Made by a program: the position numbers and the translations under genes. Shown here piece by piece: positions 26,984-35,575 of a stretch of DNA of 64,000 bases (its first letter is position 1; each line of letters begins with the position of its first letter). The notes below the pieces were generated by a model. It was not told the DNA's origin. It ran no database searches and saw only the letters and a program-made list of their open reading frames with translations. The stretch lies in assembly GCA_963699825.1 (NCBI GenBank), contig CAVOVI010000010.1, positions 271,109 through 335,108 on the forward strand, written 5' to 3'. This stretch comes from SPDF01 sp963699825. GTDB lineage: Bacteria; Gemmatimonadota; Gemmatimonadetes; Gemmatimonadales; GWC2-71-9.

Positions 26984-27997
26984 ATGATCATCGTCCTGAA
27001 GCCGCACGCCACGAAGGAACATGCTGAGGAGCTCATGGCGCGCATCGCGGCCCTTGGCCTCCGACCGCTCTATATGCCCGGGCAGGAGCGGGTGGTCCTC
27101 GGCGCCCTGGGCGATGAGCGCGCCATCGAGAGCCTCCACCTCGACAGCGACCCGATGGTCGAGAGTGTCAAGCCGATTCTCTCTCCCTACAAGCTGGTCG
27201 GGCGGGAGATGCACCCGCACGATACTATCGTGGACTTCGGCGACACCCAGATCGGCGGGGGACGGTTCACGGTCATCGCGGGTCCCTGCGCCGTCGAGGA
27301 CGCGGCCCAGATGACGGCGACCGCCCATGCGGTGAAGGCCGCCGGCGCGCACGGGCTGCGCGGCGGCGCATACAAGCCGCGGACGAGTCCCTATTCCTTC
27401 CAGGGATTGGGCAGGGAAGGGCTCGACGTGCTGAGGTCGGCCGGCGTCGCGGCGGGCCTCCCGGTGGTGACCGAGGTGGTGGATGCCGCCGACGTCGAGC
27501 TGGTGGAGGGGTACGCTGCGGCGTTTCAGTGCGGCGCCCGCAACATGCAGAACTACCGACTCCTCCAGGCACTGGGGCGGAGCCGCAAGCCGGTCATCCT
27601 CAAGCGAGGAATGGCGGCGCGGGTGGACGACCTCCTCCTCGCCGCGGAGTACATCCTCGCGGAGGGGAATCCGAATGTCGTGCTGTGTGAGCGGGGAATC
27701 ACTACCTTCGAGAACTCCACGCGGAATACCCTCGACCTCAACGCCATCCCCGTCATCAAGCAACGCAGCCACCTGCCGATCATCGTGGATCCTTCGCATG
27801 GCACCGGCTTCCGTGAGCTGGTCCCCGCCATGGCGAAGGCGGCGCTGGCCTGTGGGGCCGATGGCCTCCTGGTCGAGGTGCACTGCGATCCACCGAACGC
27901 CATGTCCGACGGCAGGCAATCGCTCTTTCCGGAACAGTTCGCGACGCTGATGCGGGAGTTGCGGCCGATTGCCGATGCCGTGGGGAAGAAGCTCTGA
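26984..27997 (+). CDS. aroF: 3-deoxy-7-phosphoheptulonate synthase (type I beta)
   Basis: First step of the shikimate pathway: condenses PEP with erythrose-4-phosphate. 337 residues: an N-terminal ferredoxin-like (ACT-related) regulatory domain (1-75, MIIVLKPHATKEHAEELM) and a TIM barrel with AGPCAVED, GAYKPRTSPYSFQGLG, IGARNMQ-like CGARNMQNY, ILKRGMAA, CERGITTFEN and VDPSHGTG. It shares one base (TGATG) with trpE, so aromatic entry flux and anthranilate synthesis are under one attenuator. Complete. Confidence 0.95.
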   Translation: MIIVLKPHATKEHAEELMARIAALGLRPLYMPGQERVVLGALGDERAIESLHLDSDPMVESVKPILSPYKLVGREMHPHDTIVDFGDTQIGGGRFTVIAGPCAVEDAAQMTATAHAVKAAGAHGLRGGAYKPRTSPYSFQGLGREGLDVLRSAGVAAGLPVVTEVVDAADVELVEGYAAAFQCGARNMQNYRLLQALGRSRKPVILKRGMAARVDDLLLAAEYILAEGNPNVVLCERGITTFENSTRNTLDLNAIPVIKQRSHLPIIVDPSHGTGFRELVPAMAKAALACGADGLLVEVHCDPPNAMSDGRQSLFPEQFATLMRELRPIADAVGKKL

Positions 27998-29580
27998 TGG
28001 GGAGCGCTCCCCGCGAGGTGGGTACGATCCTCCCCCTGGTGCGCGAGGTGACGGGGAGCCCCGATCCTCTGGCGCTCTACGCCGCGCTCAGTGACGGAGG
28101 AACCCGACCGGGCACCTTCCTGCTCGAATCCGGTGACCACGGGACCGGAGCGGGGGAGCGGAGTCTCCTCGGCGTGTCGCCGGCGCTGCGCGTCGTCTGC
28201 CGAGGCAGGAGCGTGGAGGTGACGGCCTGCTCCGCCAACGGGAGGGCGCTGCTGGACTGGGTCGCCGGGGCGTTGTCTCCGACTGCCGCGATTGAGCGGT
28301 CGGGCGAGCGATTGATCGCCACGTTTCCACCGGCGCCGGAGTCTTTCCTCGACGAGTCCGCCCGTGTGCGGCTCCCCTCGCCGATGGACGCGTTGCGCAC
28401 GATCGTCTTCGGGCCCCGCCTCCTCGCCAGGCCCGCGGACGCCTGTCACCTTGCCGCGGGCGTGTTCTCCTACGACCTGATTGAGCTCTTTGAGCAGCTT
28501 CCTGTCGGGAGGCCGGAAGAGACTCCGACGGCGCACTACGAGTTCATCGTGCCCGACCGGCTCATCATCATCGACCACCTGCGCCACCGCACGCTCGTCG
28601 TGGCCACTGCCTGTGGCGGCGCCGATGGCGTGGCGAATTACAACGATGCAGTACAGGCCATCGATGCCCTGCTCAGGGCTGTGCAGGACGCCGAACCCCG
28701 GCCTCTCCCGCCTGCGCCAGCAGGTGACCAGATCCCTGCATTCGTTTCCGATCTCTCCGACGATGAGTTTGCCGACCTGGTGGTCCGGCTCAAGCGGCAT
28801 GTCGCGGCCGGTGATGTCTTCCAGATCGTTGCGTCTCGTACCTTCTCCTTGCCCTGTCCCGATCCGCTGGCGGCTTACGGTCGGCTGCGCGCGGCCAATC
28901 CGAGCCCCTACCTCTTCTATGTGGCCGGCGCCGAGTCCATCGTGTTCGGCGCCTCCCCGGAGACGGCGGTCAAGGTGTCGGGTACACCTCGGCGGGTCAT
29001 GATCCGGCCGATCGCAGGGACCGGCGCACGGGGCCTCAACGCCGACGGGAGCGTCGATGCCGATCTCGACGCACGCCGGGAAGCCGCGTTGCGGTTGGAT
29101 GGAAAGGAGACCGCCGAGCACATGATGCTGGTCGACCTGGCACGGAACGATGTCGCTCGGGTGAGCCGTCCTGGTACGCGACAGGTGACGCGGCTCCTGG
29201 CGGTCGATCGCTATTCGCGCGTGATGCACCTCGTGAGTGAGGTCGAGGGGGAACTGGCCGAGGGGCTGGATGCCCTCCACGCGTATAGCGCCGCGATGAA
29301 CATGGGCACGCTGGTCGGCGCGCCGAAGGTGCGAGCCGCGGAGTTGCTCCGGGAGGTCGAGACCTCACGCCGTGGGGCGTATGGTGGGGCGGTCGGGTAT
29401 CTCACCCAGGAGGGGGAAATGGATACCGCCATCGTGATTCGGGCGGCGGTCGTCCGCGATGGCGTGGCGTCGGTACGCGCGGGTGCGGGGATCGTCTACG
29501 ATTCCGATCCTGCATCAGAGGCACTGGAGACCAGGCGTAAGGCGGAGGCGGTGCTGCGTGCCATCGGCTCCCATGACTGA
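27997..29580 (+). CDS. trpE: anthranilate synthase component I
   Basis: Makes anthranilate from chorismate using ammonia delivered by TrpG. 527 residues. FLLESGD near residue 42 matches the LLES Trp feedback-inhibition site. The catalytic C-terminal domain has DVFQIVASRTF, YLFYV, FGASPETAVKV, IRPIAGTGARG, DLARNDVARV and GAPKVRA. It is not fused to the amidotransferase. It overlaps aroF by one base and trpG by 8. Together with trpG it supplies the substrate for TrpD, encoded 27 kb away. Confidence 0.95.
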   Translation: MGSAPREVGTILPLVREVTGSPDPLALYAALSDGGTRPGTFLLESGDHGTGAGERSLLGVSPALRVVCRGRSVEVTACSANGRALLDWVAGALSPTAAIERSGERLIATFPPAPESFLDESARVRLPSPMDALRTIVFGPRLLARPADACHLAAGVFSYDLIELFEQLPVGRPEETPTAHYEFIVPDRLIIIDHLRHRTLVVATACGGADGVANYNDAVQAIDALLRAVQDAEPRPLPPAPAGDQIPAFVSDLSDDEFADLVVRLKRHVAAGDVFQIVASRTFSLPCPDPLAAYGRLRAANPSPYLFYVAGAESIVFGASPETAVKVSGTPRRVMIRPIAGTGARGLNADGSVDADLDARREAALRLDGKETAEHMMLVDLARNDVARVSRPGTRQVTRLLAVDRYSRVMHLVSEVEGELAEGLDALHAYSAAMNMGTLVGAPKVRAAELLREVETSRRGAYGGAVGYLTQEGEMDTAIVIRAAVVRDGVASVRAGAGIVYDSDPASEALETRRKAEAVLRAIGSHD

Positions 29581-30169
29581 CCCGCTGCGCGTGGTGTTCA
29601 TCGACAACTTCGATTCCTTCACCTGGAACCTGGTGGATGAGTTCACCAAGCGCGGCGTGGAGGTGGAAGTCTGGCGCAACAGGGTGACCGTCGAACAGGC
29701 GATGGCGCGGGCGCTCGCCGTTCCTCGCTCACTGATTGTCGTCTCCCCGGGCCCCGGGGCACCGGTGGACGCGGGATGCAGTGTCGATCTGATCCGGGCG
29801 GCGGAAGGAAGGGTCCCGGTGTTCGGTGTCTGCCTTGGGCACCAGGCGATTGTGGAGGCGTTGGGCGGCACGGTCGGGCCGGCGACGGAAGTGGTCCACG
29901 GGAAGACGTCGAAGATCGCGCACGGCGGTGATCCACTCTTCGCCGGTGTGGCGTCCCCATTTCCCGTTGGGCGCTACCACTCTCTCACCGCGACTCGACT
30001 GCCCGAATGCCTCGAGACGATCGCCTCCACCGGCCAACTGGTGATGGCCGTACGTCACCGTTCATCTCCCATGCTCGGCGTGCAGTTCCATCCGGAATCG
30101 ATCCTCACCCCGGATGGCGGGCGGTTGATTGAGAATGTGTTGGCGTGGGCCCGCGGGTGGGAGGGCTGA
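29573..30169 (+). CDS. trpG: anthranilate synthase component II (glutamine amidotransferase)
   Basis: Class I glutaminase releasing ammonia for TrpE. 198 residues from ATG 29573, chosen since it overlaps the trpE stop and gives VVFIDNFDSFTWNL at the N-terminus. Catalytic Cys87 in GVCLGHQ, and His/Glu in VQFHPESIL. The same subunit may also serve PabA-type folate synthesis, since no separate pabA is seen here. The operon ends here; 106 bases follow before the next gene. Confidence 0.94.
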   Translation: MTDPLRVVFIDNFDSFTWNLVDEFTKRGVEVEVWRNRVTVEQAMARALAVPRSLIVVSPGPGAPVDAGCSVDLIRAAEGRVPVFGVCLGHQAIVEALGGTVGPATEVVHGKTSKIAHGGDPLFAGVASPFPVGRYHSLTATRLPECLETIASTGQLVMAVRHRSSPMLGVQFHPESILTPDGGRLIENVLAWARGWEG

Positions 30170-30275
30170 CGCTGCATCGCTCGTGCCTGGCAATGTTTGC
30201 CGAAGTTCTGCCATCCCAGTAGGTTACAACGTTAGCTCGACTGTGAGGCAAGCCGTATTTTATTGAAGGGAAGGC

Positions 30276-31043
30276 ATGTCCGCCGCTCGCACGACCCGCC
30301 CTCGAAACCTCCGGACGCCGGCCGGCCCCGTCACGCCGACCTACCGCGAGGTCATTGCGCCTGGCGATCGGGCCCTGCCGAAGGTGCACGAACTCATTCA
30401 GCAGACCTTTCCGCCGTACGAATTGGTTGGGCGGAGCGAATGGCGCGCATCGTTGCGGGAACGCGAGGCGGGGCTCTGGTCCGACAGCCGGTGGCATCTT
30501 GTGATTGCGGAGCACAGGGGCGCGGTCATCGGGATCGCGAGCGGGACCTACCTCGGCAATGTGAACGTCGGCGTCGTCGGATATCTGGCCGTCTCGCCGG
30601 CCGCTCGCGGGTTCGGCGTGGGGCCCAAGCTGCGCGCGAAGCTGCGGTCACTGTTCCGGGAGGACGCGAAGGAAATCACGGGCGAGACGCTCGATGCCGT
30701 GATCGGTGAGGTGCGCCGGGACAATCCGTGGCTCCGCCGGCTCGTCCGGAGTGACAGCGTCCTGGCCCTCGATTTCACCTACTTTCAACCGAGACTCCGG
30801 CCGAGTGATCGACCAGTGCCCCTCGTGTTGTATTACGAGGGGATCGCGGAGAACCGACAGCAGCTTCCCGCCGCCAGGGTCAGGATGATTCTCTACAGCC
30901 TCTGGCGCAGGATCTATCGGGTACCGCGACCGATGGCGCACGGTGCATTCCGGCGGATGCTCCACGACCTCGATGGGCGAACGACCGTGAGTGAAATCAA
31001 ACTCAGCGACCTCCCGCCACCCGTAAAGTCCCCCAGTCATTGA
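30276..31043 (+). CDS. GNAT-family N-acetyltransferase
   Basis: 255 residues; ATG 30276 follows AAGGGAAGG. A GNAT core spans about 50-165, with VVGYLAVSPAARGFGVGPKLRAKL as strand 4 and the acetyl-CoA pyrophosphate loop (RGFGVG in place of R/QGxGxG/A), and ALDFTYFQPRL after it. The C-terminal 80 residues add a basic, helical extension (LYSLWRRIYRVPRP). Acceptor substrate unknown. It stands alone, with an AT-richer upstream gap (TATTTT at 30256) but no confident promoter. Confidence 0.78.
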   Translation: MSAARTTRPRNLRTPAGPVTPTYREVIAPGDRALPKVHELIQQTFPPYELVGRSEWRASLREREAGLWSDSRWHLVIAEHRGAVIGIASGTYLGNVNVGVVGYLAVSPAARGFGVGPKLRAKLRSLFREDAKEITGETLDAVIGEVRRDNPWLRRLVRSDSVLALDFTYFQPRLRPSDRPVPLVLYYEGIAENRQQLPAARVRMILYSLWRRIYRVPRPMAHGAFRRMLHDLDGRTTVSEIKLSDLPPPVKSPSH

Positions 31044-31085
31044 TCGCATACAGCCCGTGTACCCGGTCCCCCGTCGGAGGCTCTC

Positions 31086-31754
31086 ATGCGTGACCAGTTC
31101 GGCCTCATCTTCGAATCGCTGCAGAACTCCTGGTACCAGGTGGCGGTGTTCACGCCCCGACTGATGGTCGCGCTCCTGCTCCTCATCGTGGGCTGGCTGC
31201 TGGCCCGGGGGGCCGAATGGGTCGCGGTGCAGCTCCTGCGGAAGGTCCGCGTCGAGGAGGCCGCCGAGCACACCGGACTCGACGACTTCCTGCTTCGGGG
31301 CGGCGTCCGCTTCACCGTCGTGACGCTGGTCGGCCGGACGATCTACTGGGGCATTCTGCTGATGTTCTCGCTCGCGATGTTCAACCTCGTTGGGCTGACC
31401 ATGGGGGACGACCTCATGGCCCGGCTGGTGGGGTACGTGCCGAATGTGGTCGCGGGGATGATCGTCCTCATCTTCGGGTCGCTGGGCGCCCGCTTTGTGC
31501 GAGGACTTGTGGAAGCATATCTGAACAACGTCGGCGTCAAGGAGGCGGGGAGCCTCGGCCTCCTCGTGTACGGCGCCCTGCTCGGCTTCGTGGCCATCCT
31601 GTCGCTCGAGCAGCTCGGCATTGACGTCACACTCCTGGCCTCGGCCTTCCAACTCGCGTTTGGCGGCCTCTGCCTCGGCCTGGCGCTCGCGTTCGGGCTC
31701 GGTGGTCGAGCCTGGGCGGAATCGATCCTCGACCGGACCAGGAATAAGCGATGA
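31086..31754 (+). CDS. membrane protein with conserved TM-helix repeats (mechanosensitive-channel-related)
   Basis: 222 residues with four to five hydrophobic helices; glycine-patterned pairs such as LMVALLLLIVGWLLARGAEWVA and NVVAGMIVLIFGSLGARFV belong to the conserved TM-helix family found with MscS-like proteins. No cytoplasmic MscS beta domain is present, so channel activity is only suggested. The ATGA overlap with the next TIM-barrel gene implies co-translation. A paralogue lies at 58362-59039 (minus strand) with the same helix pattern. Confidence 0.75.
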   Translation: MRDQFGLIFESLQNSWYQVAVFTPRLMVALLLLIVGWLLARGAEWVAVQLLRKVRVEEAAEHTGLDDFLLRGGVRFTVVTLVGRTIYWGILLMFSLAMFNLVGLTMGDDLMARLVGYVPNVVAGMIVLIFGSLGARFVRGLVEAYLNNVGVKEAGSLGLLVYGALLGFVAILSLEQLGIDVTLLASAFQLAFGGLCLGLALAFGLGGRAWAESILDRTRNKR

Positions 31755-32584
31755 TCATCGACTGTCACGTCCATCTGAACAACTACGAAGAAAACAGCGT
31801 CCCGACCCTGGACGCTTGTCTCGACAAACTCGAACGGGAGATGCGGCGGAATCGTATTGATCAGGCGCTGGTGTTGACCTCCTACACCGTGACTCCCGGA
31901 CGCCCCTCCACGCGGACGGTGGTCGAGGCGATCCGCGACAAGCCGTATCTGACCGTGATCGCAGGCCTGGACTACACCAAGTTCCATCCGGATGAGCTGG
32001 CAGAAATCGGGGAGTACGTCCAGGCGGGCAAGGTGCGGGGCCTCAAGCTGTACCCGGGGTACCAGCCGTTCTACCCGCTGGACCCGAAGTGGACGCCGGC
32101 CTACGAGTTCGCGGCTGAGCACAAGATCCCGGTGATGATCCACACCGGCGACACCTATTCGCCGAAGGGGAAGCTGAAGTACGCTCACCCCTTGAACGTG
32201 GACGAAGTGGCGGTGGAGTTTCCCGACGTCAACTTCCTGATCTGTCACCTCGGCAACCCGTGGATCCGGGACTGCATGGAGGTGGTCTACAAGAACGCCA
32301 ACGTCTTCACCGACATGTCCGGGCTGACGCTCGGGGAGTTCGAGGACCGGTTCGAAGTGTTCCTGCGGAAGCAGGTCTCGGAAATGCTCAGCTACGGTGT
32401 CGAGCCCGACGCGCTGCTCTACGGGACCGACTGGCCGATCTCATCGATGGGGTCCTACCTGGATTTCATGAAGGAGTTGGCCATCCCGCAGAAGGAGCGG
32501 CGCATGGTGATGGCCCAGAACGCAATCGATTTGTACGGGTTGGACCCGGAGAACAGCCTGCTGAAGGTGGCGGGGCGGCGGTAG
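31751..32584 (+). CDS. TIM-barrel amidohydrolase-family metal-dependent hydrolase
   Basis: 277 residues. The N-terminal IIDCHVHLN gives the HxH metal site, GLKLYPGYQPF and IPVMIHTGDTY hold further ligands, NFLICHLGNPW the next His and YGTDWP the catalytic Asp. This fits the ACMSD-like/amidohydrolase 2 group (decarboxylases and lactonases). Cytosolic, no signal peptide. Substrate unknown. A strong hairpin overlaps its stop codon. Confidence 0.85.
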   Translation: MIIDCHVHLNNYEENSVPTLDACLDKLEREMRRNRIDQALVLTSYTVTPGRPSTRTVVEAIRDKPYLTVIAGLDYTKFHPDELAEIGEYVQAGKVRGLKLYPGYQPFYPLDPKWTPAYEFAAEHKIPVMIHTGDTYSPKGKLKYAHPLNVDEVAVEFPDVNFLICHLGNPWIRDCMEVVYKNANVFTDMSGLTLGEFEDRFEVFLRKQVSEMLSYGVEPDALLYGTDWPISSMGSYLDFMKELAIPQKERRMVMAQNAIDLYGLDPENSLLKVAGRR

Positions 32585-32602
32585 GCCGGCCGCCGCCGTC
32601 TC
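32574..32602 (+). terminator. GC-rich hairpin at the end of the TIM-barrel hydrolase gene
   Basis: GGCGGCGG (32574-32581) pairs with CCGCCGCC (32590-32597) around an 8-base loop containing the TAG stop, followed by GTCTC. No clean T-tract. The 228 bases to the next gene contain a second small palindrome (GTGGGTGAACCCAC, about 32703) and nothing else I can name. Confidence 0.45.
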
Positions 32603-32812
32603 TCAGCCTGGTGCGGCCGGTCCGGACGATTCACACACCATTTCCGTCGCACCTGTACTCACCAGCACCAGCTCTTCCCCCCTTGCCAGCAGCCTGTGGG
32701 TCCAGTGGGTGAACCCACCCACGCCCAGGGTGTGTCCCACTTCCGCGTGATCGTCCGCCACGACCGCGAATGAGAGTCGGGCTGCCGCGCGTGCGGGGAG
32801 AGTGATGCGAGA

Positions 32813-35080
32813 CTAGTTGCGACGGAAGCCGAGTCGCTCGGCCAGCGACACGAATCGCGGTTCCGCACGCAACTCCGCAAACACCGGCCGCACATTCAGC
32901 CACACCAGGTCCGTTGCCTTGATCTCCGCGGCAGTTTCCAGCGCGCTGAGCGCCGCATCCGTATTTCCCAGTCCCAACTCCGCCACGGCCGTCAGCACCG
33001 GCGAGAGGTACCCCTCCCGTGAGCGCCGCGCCAGCTCCTCCATCAAGCTCCTTGCCTTGCCTTCGTCGCCTGCACGCGCCAGCGCATGGGCCTGGAAGGC
33101 GAGCACCTCCGAACTCTTTCCCGTGAACTCAACCGCGCGCTCGAACGACGCGACCGCGCCGGCCGTATCTCCAGCCGCCAACTGCGCCTGTCCCAGGAAG
33201 AGGTGGGTGGGGCCGAACGTCGGTTCCATCGTCAACGCCAGCTCCTGCTGCCGGATCGCCTCCTCCGGATGGCCGCTGAACAGCGCGATCTGCCCCAGGC
33301 TGCTCGCCACCGCTGGGGAGAGAGGGTCGGAGGCCTTGGCGCGCTCCAATTCGGCGCGGGCGTCCGCTGCCCTGCCCAGTGGGGCGAGGAGGTGCATCGC
33401 ATACCACTGGCGAGCCGTCGCGTATCCCGGGTGCCGCGCGATGGCGGCCACGAAGTCCTGCTCGGCCGCCTCCCAGTTCCAGTCGTACATGGCATAGACA
33501 GAGCCACGGGCCGCGAGCGCAGCGCCGAGATACGGTGAGATGGCCAACGCGCGATCAGCTGCCTCCCTCGCCGCGGCCATGGCAACCCGCGGTTCCTCCA
33601 CGCCATAGACGGCCTGCAGCACCCGCGCCTCCGCGACACCGGCGTGCGCCACGGCAAACTGCGGGTCGAGGACCGTGGAGACCGCGAACCGCTCCAGGCT
33701 CTCGGCAATCGACACCCCCGTGCGCCGGTTGAGCGACTGCCTGCCGAGGAGATATTCACGGTGCGACTCGACGTCGGCGGTGAGCGGCCCGACCATGGTC
33801 GAGAGCGGCACCGACATCTTCACTTCGAGCGCCTCGACCACGGCTCGTGCGATGCGATCCTCGATCTCGAACACCTCAGCCAGTCCCGCGTCAAACCGCT
33901 GCGACCAGATCTGAAAGCCGTCGAGCCCGTTGATGAGCTGCACCGCCACCCGCATCCGTTCCCCGGCGACCCGGACACTCCCTTCCAGCAGCGACTCGAC
34001 GCCGAGGCGGTTGGCCTTCTCGCGCACGTTGAGGGCAGGGTCACGCACGGCGAACGCCGAGGTCCGGGAGGCGACCCGAAGGGCCGGCACCCGTGAAAGC
34101 GCGTCGAGGATCTCCTCGGCGATGCCGTCACAGAGGTAGCCGTGATCCTGCTGGGGGCTGAGGTCGGCAAACGGGAGGACCGCAATGGTGCGGCCGGTGG
34201 CGGGAACGGCGAACTCGACCGGCGTGGTCCGCAGCGCGCCCGTCTCCTCCACCGCCTGCCGGAGCCCCTCCTCGAACTGGAGTGCCGTCGGCCGGTCGAT
34301 GGGGTTCTTGGCCAGGCTGCGCCGCAGGACGACCAGCACCCCTTCGGGCGCGTCCGGCCGCTCAGGAGAGGGGATAGCCGCGGTCGAGTGGCGGGCGAGG
34401 ACGGCCACCGCATTCGGCCCGTCGTACGGCGGCTTTCCGGCGAGCATTTCGTACAACACGCAGCCCAGCGAATAGACATCCGCGGCCGATCGCGTCTCGC
34501 CGAACGCCTGGTCGGGGCTCATGTAGGTGGGAGTCCCCAGCACCAGGCCCGGCTCGGTCAGGCGGGCGCCGCCGGTGTCGCTGCCTGAGTCGGTGCTCGC
34601 GAGGGCGACGCCGAAATCGGTCACCACCGCCTCGCCACCGGGGAGCATGATGTTCTCGGGCTTGATGTCGCGATGAATCACGCCGTGCTGGTGGGCGTAG
34701 GTCAGGGCGCGGGCGACATCCCTGGCAATCCCGACGGCTTCGCGGACGGGAAGGCGGGGGTGCTGTTCGAGTCGCTGCCGCAGCGTCTCGGCATCGACAA
34801 AGGGCATGACATAGTAGAGCAGTCCGCCTGCCTCACCCGAGTCGAACACCGCCACGATGCGGGGGTGGGCCAGGCGGGCCGCCATCCTGATTTCCTGCAG
34901 AAAACGGTCCCGCCCCAGCATCGCGCTGAGTTCCGGCCGCATGACCTTGATCGCCACCGTGCGCTGGTGCCGCAGGTCGGTGGCCCGAAAGACGACCGCC
35001 ATGCCGCCGCGACCGAGCTCGCCGTCGATCCGGTACGCGGCGGCGAGGTCGGTGCGGAGGGCTTCGTACGCGTCGCTCAT
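32813..35080 (-). CDS. Ser/Thr protein kinase with TolB-like and TPR domains
   Basis: 755 residues. An active-looking kinase domain (about 15-275): GELGRGGMAVVF, VAIKVMRP (Lys), HRDIKPENIM, DFGVA and GTPTYMSPDQ. Then a TolB/FlgO-like segment (TIAVLPFADLSPQQD, about 295-420) also seen in adenylate-cyclase-type regulators, then TPR repeats to the C-terminus. No transmembrane helix is clear. This architecture is abundant in Gemmatimonadota and Acidobacteriota. Targets unknown. It is followed on the same strand by nothing, and preceded by a small NTF2-like gene 25 bases upstream. Confidence 0.9.
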   Translation of the reverse strand: MSDAYEALRTDLAAAYRIDGELGRGGMAVVFRATDLRHQRTVAIKVMRPELSAMLGRDRFLQEIRMAARLAHPRIVAVFDSGEAGGLLYYVMPFVDAETLRQRLEQHPRLPVREAVGIARDVARALTYAHQHGVIHRDIKPENIMLPGGEAVVTDFGVALASTDSGSDTGGARLTEPGLVLGTPTYMSPDQAFGETRSAADVYSLGCVLYEMLAGKPPYDGPNAVAVLARHSTAAIPSPERPDAPEGVLVVLRRSLAKNPIDRPTALQFEEGLRQAVEETGALRTTPVEFAVPATGRTIAVLPFADLSPQQDHGYLCDGIAEEILDALSRVPALRVASRTSAFAVRDPALNVREKANRLGVESLLEGSVRVAGERMRVAVQLINGLDGFQIWSQRFDAGLAEVFEIEDRIARAVVEALEVKMSVPLSTMVGPLTADVESHREYLLGRQSLNRRTGVSIAESLERFAVSTVLDPQFAVAHAGVAEARVLQAVYGVEEPRVAMAAAREAADRALAISPYLGAALAARGSVYAMYDWNWEAAEQDFVAAIARHPGYATARQWYAMHLLAPLGRAADARAELERAKASDPLSPAVASSLGQIALFSGHPEEAIRQQELALTMEPTFGPTHLFLGQAQLAAGDTAGAVASFERAVEFTGKSSEVLAFQAHALARAGDEGKARSLMEELARRSREGYLSPVLTAVAELGLGNTDAALSALETAAEIKATDLVWLNVRPVFAELRAEPRFVSLAERLGFRRN

Positions 35081-35105
35081 TCAGGGGACTTGCGGCGAGG
35101 CACGA

Positions 35106-35504
35106 TTACGAGCCGTCGGTGGCGTTGTTGTAGCTGTAGCTGTCGTACAGGACCTTCCACTTGTCGGCCTCTTTGCGCCACACCACGAGATACTTGGCGG
35201 ATACTGTCGGCTTCCCCGTCATGCCGAGCTTGACGACGCCGAAGTCGCTTGCCAGGTCGCCGCTCTCCGACACCACGATCCGTTCCGGCACGAATTCGAG
35301 GGAGAGGCCGGGAATCTTCATCATCTCGGTCCAGGACGCGCGAATCGCCTTGTGGCCGTGGGCGGCCGGTTCCCCGGTCCACGCAAGGGAGCCGTCCTGG
35401 GCATAGAACGACATGACAGCGTCGAGGTCATGCTTGCAGGCGGCCTGGCCCCATGCGACGTCCAGGTCGCGGATGGCATTCTCGTCGGGACTCATCTGAG
35501 GCAT
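35106..35504 (-). CDS. NTF2-like / DUF4440 protein
   Basis: 132 residues. The opening DENAIRDLDVAWGQAACKHDLDAVMSFYAQDG, the DFGVVKLG middle and YLVVWRKEADKWKVLYDSYS end are those of SnoaL-like or DUF4440 NTF2-fold proteins, often ketosteroid-isomerase-like. No signal peptide. ATG 35504 follows GGAG. It lies between two regulator genes on the same strand; no specific ligand can be assigned. Confidence 0.82.
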   Translation of the reverse strand: MPQMSPDENAIRDLDVAWGQAACKHDLDAVMSFYAQDGSLAWTGEPAAHGHKAIRASWTEMMKIPGLSLEFVPERIVVSESGDLASDFGVVKLGMTGKPTVSAKYLVVWRKEADKWKVLYDSYSYNNATDGS

Positions 35505-35575
35505 CGGATCTCCAGAGGATGGGAGTGAACTGGAAGTGTGACAGTTTTCGGTGGGAAGTCAATCGGGGGGGAGCG